This document shows positions 58,293 through 64,000 of a stretch of DNA of 64,000 bases, in pieces. Position 1 is the stretch's first letter. Each line of letters opens with the position of its first letter. Origin of the DNA: Phyllostachys edulis (taxonomy: Eukaryota > Streptophyta > Magnoliopsida > Poales > Poaceae). The notes beneath the pieces are model-generated. The model was given only the letters and a program-made list of their open reading frames with translations, had not been told where the DNA came from and did no database searches. Location of the stretch: assembly GCA_036346405.1 (NCBI GenBank), contig CM070568.1, positions 10,050,221-10,114,220 of the forward strand, in the 5' to 3' direction. Both the position numbers and the translations under genes were made by a program.

Positions 58293-59880
58293 AGTTAGTA
58301 GAAAACAAGGAAACAAATCACAGGTATATATTCCTATCAACTACTAGGATCTAGAGGCTCAAATCAAGTCACTCTCTCACAACGCCTCACCAAGTTCTTA
58401 CCAATGCAGCAAGGAAGTGGTACAGCCAATGGCTGGTTCGTGATACTCTCACTTGTGATTAGCCCAACGATTGCAAGGAACGGAACCTGCTGAGTTAGTA
58501 GAAAGTGGAGCTCGGAAGTGGAGCTCGGAAGGTTTCAATATGGTTGCAAGGATTAGCAATAATCAAATCAGTTAATGCAAGTTAAAAAATTATTCAAAAT
58601 ACTAGTCAATATTGCTGATCCTGGCCTAATCAAAGCTAGCTAATCAAAGCCCTACTAAGAGATGTGTATGTACACACACGCAAAGATAAATGTGACTTGA
58701 TGCAAGCAATGGGAAACCTCACAACAAGTGCTAGGAGAGACGCTAACCAACTACTCAAACTTTTTTGTAGGGGCACAAGATTGTTCATGCGATGTAGAGC
58801 ACAAAAACGGAATAACGTGTAGCGTAAACATCCCTTTAGTTTAAGCAGAAACAACAGTTAGTCTCAAGAGATGAAAAAGCAAAGTTTTATATGGCTTATA
58901 TACACTCTTTTGAAAGGTTTCAATGAGATATACAAAAGAAAGGTTTCAACGAGATATACAACTTTGCAATTGAGGCAAACCCCAAATTCCGAAGGGAAGA
59001 TTGAAAGAAACAGCAAAAACAGAAACCGAAAACTTGCGACACGAATTCAGGGCCGAAGATTACCGATTTTGGGGCCCCTAGAGGGCAACTAGTGTTTTAA
59101 GTGGAAAGGATGCGCCTCGTCGTTAGCTTTCCAAAGAGCATAAGAACATCCAAAATGGATACTGTATGCAAAAGTTATGCTCGTTTTACTGAAGGTGTCT
59201 CGAAAATGGAAACCGACTCGGGTTCAATCTTGAAACTGCTATATCTTTTGATTTCGTGGGCTAAACCTGCTGAAATTATTTGTGGAAGCTTGTGGCTATG
59301 TGTAGAAGGACTCCACCAATTTTCACTGGTTTTGGCAAAAGTTTGATGCGCTTTTCTTTTCTTTCCTTTTGTTTTTTTTCTCTACCGCAGCTTTTGTTCT
59401 CGCGGTTGCCTCTTTCTCCTTCTACTATCTGGCCAGCCCTATGGTTTGCCACAAATCGTAAATAACATCAACTCTCCCAAAAGATCACATCAATCCTCTC
59501 AGTTTTTTTTTCCGGATTAACAACAACACGAAATTTCTATTTTTGGCGCAGATTAGAGGAGTTCTAACCCACGAATTTTCTATTTTAGATGCAAAAACTA
59601 AGAACCCTAAAAGAACGATCAAGCGACTCGAAGGAAAAACACGAGAAGCAATCTAGACAATGACCAACTAAATAATAACTAGAACTAAAGTTCAGCAACT
59701 AGATATGACGATGCAACCAATGATTCAATGAACATAAACCGAAAAGAAAAATTGCAATAGCTCAAAGGGGCTCGGTATGGATGATAGTTGCAAAAAAAAT
59801 TTTGGGCAATTTTCTGGACTCTAGGTATGAAAAACGAATCTACTACTAGAAAAAACTGGAAACTCTCACCGATGAACTGT
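58293..59880 (-). other. Untranslated leader of the second Ty3 element
   Basis: About 1.6 kb between the primer-binding site and gag. No gene. A 20-base direct repeat (AGTGGAGCTCGGAAG) lies near 58504 and 58517. Confidence 0.65.
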
Positions 59881-59893
59881 AGCTCTGATACCA
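59881..59893 (-). other. Primer-binding site (tRNA-Met-i)
   Basis: The minus strand reads TGGTATCAGAGCT, complementary to the 3' end of initiator tRNA-Met, two bases inside the LTR end. Confidence 0.88.
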
Positions 59894-59895
59894 CT

Positions 59896-60756
59896 TGATG
59901 AACCTCGGAGGTCCTGATTTGGCCTGATCTTTTGATGAGAAGATAAATTCGGTAGTAGTTGCTCAACTCTCACGATCCTGGCTACGAACTCACAAGGCCC
60001 GAAACCGCGCAATCGCTGAACTGCTCGACAAGTCATTATCAACCGTGCACGAATGCCCGGATGACCTGATCACGAAGATTAATTCATGCATACATCGAAG
60101 AAGCACGCAAGAACGAGATAAATAACAATATGAAATTGCAAATAGAATTGAAATATTTGATTTAAGTTGGGATTCGAAATAAGGATCTTGACTGGGTGGT
60201 CTAGTTGACACACGCAGAAGATACAAGTTGCAATGAAGGCAAACTAAATATAAACGAAATCTAAGAAAACTAGAGGGGTGCAGCCTCCTTAAATAGGGGA
60301 GGGGGAGCCGCACACATCTAAGAAAATAGGGGTTGGTACTATTTATGGTGCTGTTCACATATGAATAGTGCCTCGTGAACAGTATGGGCCATCTAGGATG
60401 GCACCTTCTCTTGGGCCCAAGCATTATAAGGCCCAATTTGGCCCAAATAGGTGACGCAACACCTCATTTTGATGATTGCGGTGCACACAGAAGGAATTTG
60501 GAGGTGAGGCTAGATCCGTTGGAAACAGGACGAGATAAGCTTTCCATCAAGTACTCGCGGACCTCAAACAGACTCCGTATGTGAAAGTTATGCATGATTT
60601 AAGCTTGTGTTGTCAAGCTGACTCCGGAGGCCGAATTGTATTCCAAAACAGGTCTAGCTCGAACTCTTGCTTGTCTTGGACCAAAAGTGACTTAGGGACC
60701 TTCCTTGTACCATAACGTGTGTAGGGGTCATATCTGAAGGGTCGATGTCCTCATCA
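59896..60756 (-). mobile_element. 5' LTR of the second Ty3 element
   Basis: On the minus strand it begins TGATGAGGACATCGACC near 60756 and ends ...TTCATCA at 59896, so the two ends are inverted TGATGA/TCATCA. A TATA-like CCCTATTTAAGGAGG is at 60287-60301. Length is about 860 bp; the start may shift by a few bases because TCATCATCA is repeated there. Confidence 0.72.
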
Positions 60757-60759
60757 TCA

Positions 60760-62170
60760 CCCCCTACGGCTGGCCAGACCATGGGTACCTCCTAGCACCC
60801 TCATTCATCGGGCGCCATGGCTTGAAACTTAACTGCATTGGAGGTAGAAGAAGAACAAATAAATGATTTAGGCTGGAATTACCCTGTATGGGCTGCGTGA
60901 AGCCAAGCGTCGGTCGTTGCTGTCCTAAGCCAACTGGCTAAGCCCACTAAACCCATCTACCTCACTTTGATTCTACTTTCTCTTCTTACCCGTCTTCGAA
61001 TCCCACTCTAATCTCTAACCAATTCCCCAATACCCATCAAGGCGAACCCTAGCGACTAGCGCCGCAGCCGACATGCGGGCGTGGACTTGGGGATGCTGGG
61101 CGGCTCGCGCAGGCATGAGGTGTGGCGGTAACCCACCAGCGCTGCGTGGCACAAGCCTATGTGTAGCGCGGCAACTGGCCGGACAGTGGCGACTTGGTGT
61201 CAAGTGGACAAGCAGTGGGACCTGATCAAGCGACAGTGTCCCATTAGCACCCCTAAATTTTAGCCGTGCTCCGTCATTAACCGTGACTTTTTAGCCGTGC
61301 TCCGTCACTAACCGCGACTTCTCTTCTAGCGCCGTGCTTTTCAAAGAGAACGTTTGGAGTCCTGGCATTGGAAGAACTAGGGCAACCACACAAGTTCCAT
61401 CGACATTTTTGAAATCCCTGGCATTGGAAGAACTAGGGCAACCACACAAGTTCCACCGACTGGGCATAATGTCACTACATGTCAAGCTCCAGCCATCTGT
61501 GGCTGATGCGCACACAAGATCCAGGAACCCAGAAATGGTGATAAGAAATTGCGACGTCCATTTTGGCTCATCTGCTGGCGTTGACCGGGTCAAGACATAA
61601 AGGAGGCTCTCATCTCATCGCTGCTGCAGCGCTGTGCAGTGTACACTCGAAAGAAGACAAAGAAAGTGAGCACACGAGTGTAAAGATAGGAACCAAAAGA
61701 TATCCACATTGGAAACCGTGCACCAGAGTGTGGGTCCCTTCAGAGAGGGAAAGGAGAGAAGGGTGTCCAGCTTTGTTGTTCCAAGTCTTTAATTCGAATT
61801 ATTTTATATATACCCAAAAGGCAAATAAAAGTAAAGTAAAAAAAAAGTCTTCAACACGGGAAAACAAACTTTAACAAGCGGGGCTTTCAGTACGTATTTC
61901 TCTGACATGGCATTGTTTTTCAAGATGTAATTCCAAAGATATTCCAAGCTTTTTGTATTAACATTTTTTTCCAGATTTTTTCTATGAACATATGTAGTTC
62001 GCGTATATGTTACAGATTGAAATTATCATCCAAGGAAGTGCTTTCTACATATACACCGTATCACCAATATCGTCATGCCGCATTATATAATCTTGTAATT
62101 TTCTCTATTTCGATCTGTAATTCACACCCCCCCCTCTAATTCCCTTTCAAAGAAAAAAAACCGGACACAC
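60760..62170. other. Spacer with short direct repeats
   Basis: No gene. It contains a 44-base repeat (CCTGGCATTGGAAGAAC..., 61361 and 61417, period 56) and a 31-base repeat (TTTTAGCCGTGCTCCGTCA, about 61258 and 61289). No domain in the 60-103 codon frames. Confidence 0.5.
61361..61460. repeat. 44-bp direct repeat, period 56
   Basis: Copies at 61361-61404 and 61417-61460 are nearly identical. Confidence 0.85.
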
Positions 62171-62182
62171 CCTAAGATTTTG

Positions 62183-62243
62183 CTATATATATACACATAC
62201 ATACATATACATACACACACACACGTATACATACATACATACA

Positions 62244-62328
<85 letters not shown>

Positions 62329-62385
62329 GATATATATATACGTATGTATACATATATATACGTATATGTGTGTGTACACACACAC
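62183..62385. repeat. Compound microsatellite (CA)n (CATA)n (TA)n
   Basis: ACACAC, then about 12 CATA units, then about 30 TA units, followed by ACGTATGT and TGTGTGT parts that mirror the left side, giving strong hairpin potential. The Tyr/Ile-rich open frames over it are artefacts. Confidence 0.95.
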
Positions 62386-62605
62386 ATCTCATATACCACT
62401 TAAATCGTATGATGATACCTCTTTATCAATTTGAGTATACTCCAATAACGATTATAAGATACCCCAAAGTGATTTTCATGAAAAATTTCTTGAAAATCCA
62501 CTTTTTATACCAAAATCCGTGTATACACTTCTTTTATATATGAAAAGAGAATATAGCAAAAATAAAGGGGCCCAACTCCAACCAAGCCACAGCCAACACT
62601 TGGGG

Positions 62606-64000
62606 TGTAACATACTGTTTTTCAGAGCTTTTTGAAAAAAATTAATTTAAAAATTAACTATTTGGTTTATTGGTTAATAAAACTTAAACTTGAAATTTCA
62701 GAAAAATAAAAACAAGTTAATTTGAGTTAATCAAACTTCAATTAAATCAAAACTTGGTTTATTTCTACTTCTTGGGTTTTATTGGATTTTCTGGATTTTA
62801 AAAAGGGCTCTTCTTTTTGCCCAAAAGCTAAAAATAATTTATTTAGAAAATTAAAAGCAAAAGTTAAGTTATAAATAATTTTATTAAGTTCCAAATAATT
62901 CAAGGAATTTATGTGTATTTTTCTTGGAATTTTTGGACCCTTTTAATTATTTTCTAAAAGCCCTTTTCAATTTCTTGAATTATTTTAATTAAAAATCTAT
63001 TTAAATCTCTCCTATTCCTCTTGGGCCAAAAGCCTCAGCTCCGGCCCGTTTCCTTCACGCGCGGCCCAGCTCGCCCGCGCCGCTCCTCTCGGTCACCATC
63101 CGATCGAAGATGGACGACCCGATCGTGTTGTAACGTTTGGACGGTCCGAACGTTCAACCGATTTGGACCGTCCAATCGAGATTTAACGGCCCGATTTGGA
63201 TGAAGCATTCGGACGGTCCAAACGTCCAAATCATTTCGGACCGTCTGATCAAAATTGGACGGTCCTTGATCTCCGCGTTCGCGCAGCCGCTCCACGCTCG
63301 CGCCTTCTCTCTCGCTGACGCGGTGGACCCACCCGCCAGTGTCTCCCTTGGCGTCATCCTCCTCCTCCCCTTCTTTCCTGTTGGAGCACATGCCGCTCCC
63401 ACTTTCTTCGCTGCGCCCTGTGTTTTCCACCGATGCCGTTGCCCATCCACGCCACCCTCGTCAGTGGGGCATTGAATGCCCATCGCCTCCACCACTGCCC
63501 CATCCCGTCGCCCTCCGCTTCACCTCGCGTTTCCCGCGCACGCCATGACTTGCGCCGGCCCAGGCTCAACGGCACGCTCGTGCCGCCTCGCCTCTCTCCT
63601 CCTCCTTAGCCCCTATAAAGGAGCGCCTTGTGCGCCTCTTCCCCTCCTCTCCCTGTTCCCCCAACTCACTCCCTCTCCTTCGTCCCCAATCGCCTGAATT
63701 TCGCTGTCGAAGAGCTTCGACCGAAGCTCCTTCCGCTGCCATTAGCGCCGCCATGGAAGCTCCTCTGTCGCCTTCGACCGCACCGTCGGCTTCGCACGGT
63801 CATGCACCACCTGGTGCGCGCACCCACTCCACCCAGAGCCCACCGGAACCCTGCCGTCGCCTTCGAGCCGCCGCCGCTTTTCGTCGTCGCTGCTGGCCAT
63901 CTCTTCACCAACTGCCACTGTTTTGGTGCGCCCTGAGTTCCCCACGCGCTCCTCTTCGTGTTGCCGCCACCGATCGGGCTTACCCGGTAGCGGCGCGGCG
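62606..64000 (+). mobile_element. 5' part of another Ty3/gypsy LTR, open at window end
   Basis: Starts TGTAACATACTGTTTTTCAG, similar to the start at 26259. An AT-rich U3 is followed by a palindrome cluster (63139-63265), then a GC-rich CT-biased region with CCTATAAAGGAGCG (TATA at 63614-63620). The window ends before the LTR does. Pro/Arg-rich frames here are not genes. Confidence 0.7.
63139..63265. repeat. Cluster of GGACSGTCC palindromes
   Basis: Exact GGACGGTCC or GGACCGTCC at 63139-63147, 63165-63173, 63211-63219 and 63257-63265, plus a decayed one at 63237-63246. It lies about 350 bases upstream of the LTR's TATA box. Confidence 0.9.

Noticed and set aside
62122..62434. Tyr/Ile-rich frames over the microsatellite
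   Set aside because: Translation of simple TA/CATA repeats in all frames.
63021..64000. Several Arg/Pro-rich frames at the right edge
   Set aside because: They lie in the GC-rich part of a gypsy LTR, and overlap in opposite strands.

Overview
This window looks like nuclear DNA from a grass, most likely rice or a close Oryza relative. It has split genes with GT-AG introns, TA-flanked Stowaway-type MITEs, hAT, CACTA, Ty3/gypsy, Ty1/copia and LINE elements, and GC-rich first exons next to AT-rich spacers. The species call is an inference; the window alone does not prove it. Only two genes can be supported as intact.

Gene 1 (minus strand, 4551-11445) is a 12-exon nine-transmembrane (TM9SF/EMP70) endomembrane protein of 594 residues, closest in my memory to plant TMN1. 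All exon joins keep frame and the C-terminus carries a KXD Golgi signal. Gene 2 (minus strand, 40254-41315) is a 3-exon R2R3-MYB of 281 residues from the subgroup 4 repressor type, with a bHLH-interaction signature, a C1 motif, an EAR-type LNLSI motif and a Cys cluster. The two show no operon-like link.

Layout: 1-3100 holds a GC-rich retroelement remnant split by a probable solo gypsy LTR. 3100-4550 holds a copia LTR remnant and the 3' flank of gene 1. 4551-11760 is gene 1 and its promoter. 12261-34605 is a nested transposon cluster. It contains a minus-strand Sirevirus-like element with a 'plant transposon protein' ORF split by a solo gypsy LTR (5-bp target duplication ATTCC). Next to it is a decayed CACTA element split by a Sirevirus-type solo LTR (target duplication ACACT) and cut by a Ty3 Tekay-type element. 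Two further Sirevirus LTR fragments follow. 35346-38047 is a 5'-truncated LINE. 38365-39081 is a hAT-type element with an 8-bp target duplication. 40254-41590 is the MYB gene and its promoter. 41893-52500 is a repeat-rich spacer with tandem arrays, MITEs, a second hAT element and a local duplication. 52531-60756 is a minus-strand composite of two different Ty3 elements. 62183-62385 is a compound microsatellite. 62606-64000 is the start of another Ty3 LTR that runs off the window.

The most unusual signal is in the LTRs. Sirevirus-like LTRs in two subfamilies, and one Ty3 LTR, each carry reiterated short palindromes of a different sequence. The Sirevirus-like element also has a cluster of purine tracts before its 3' LTR and a protein ORF in place of recognisable gag-pol.
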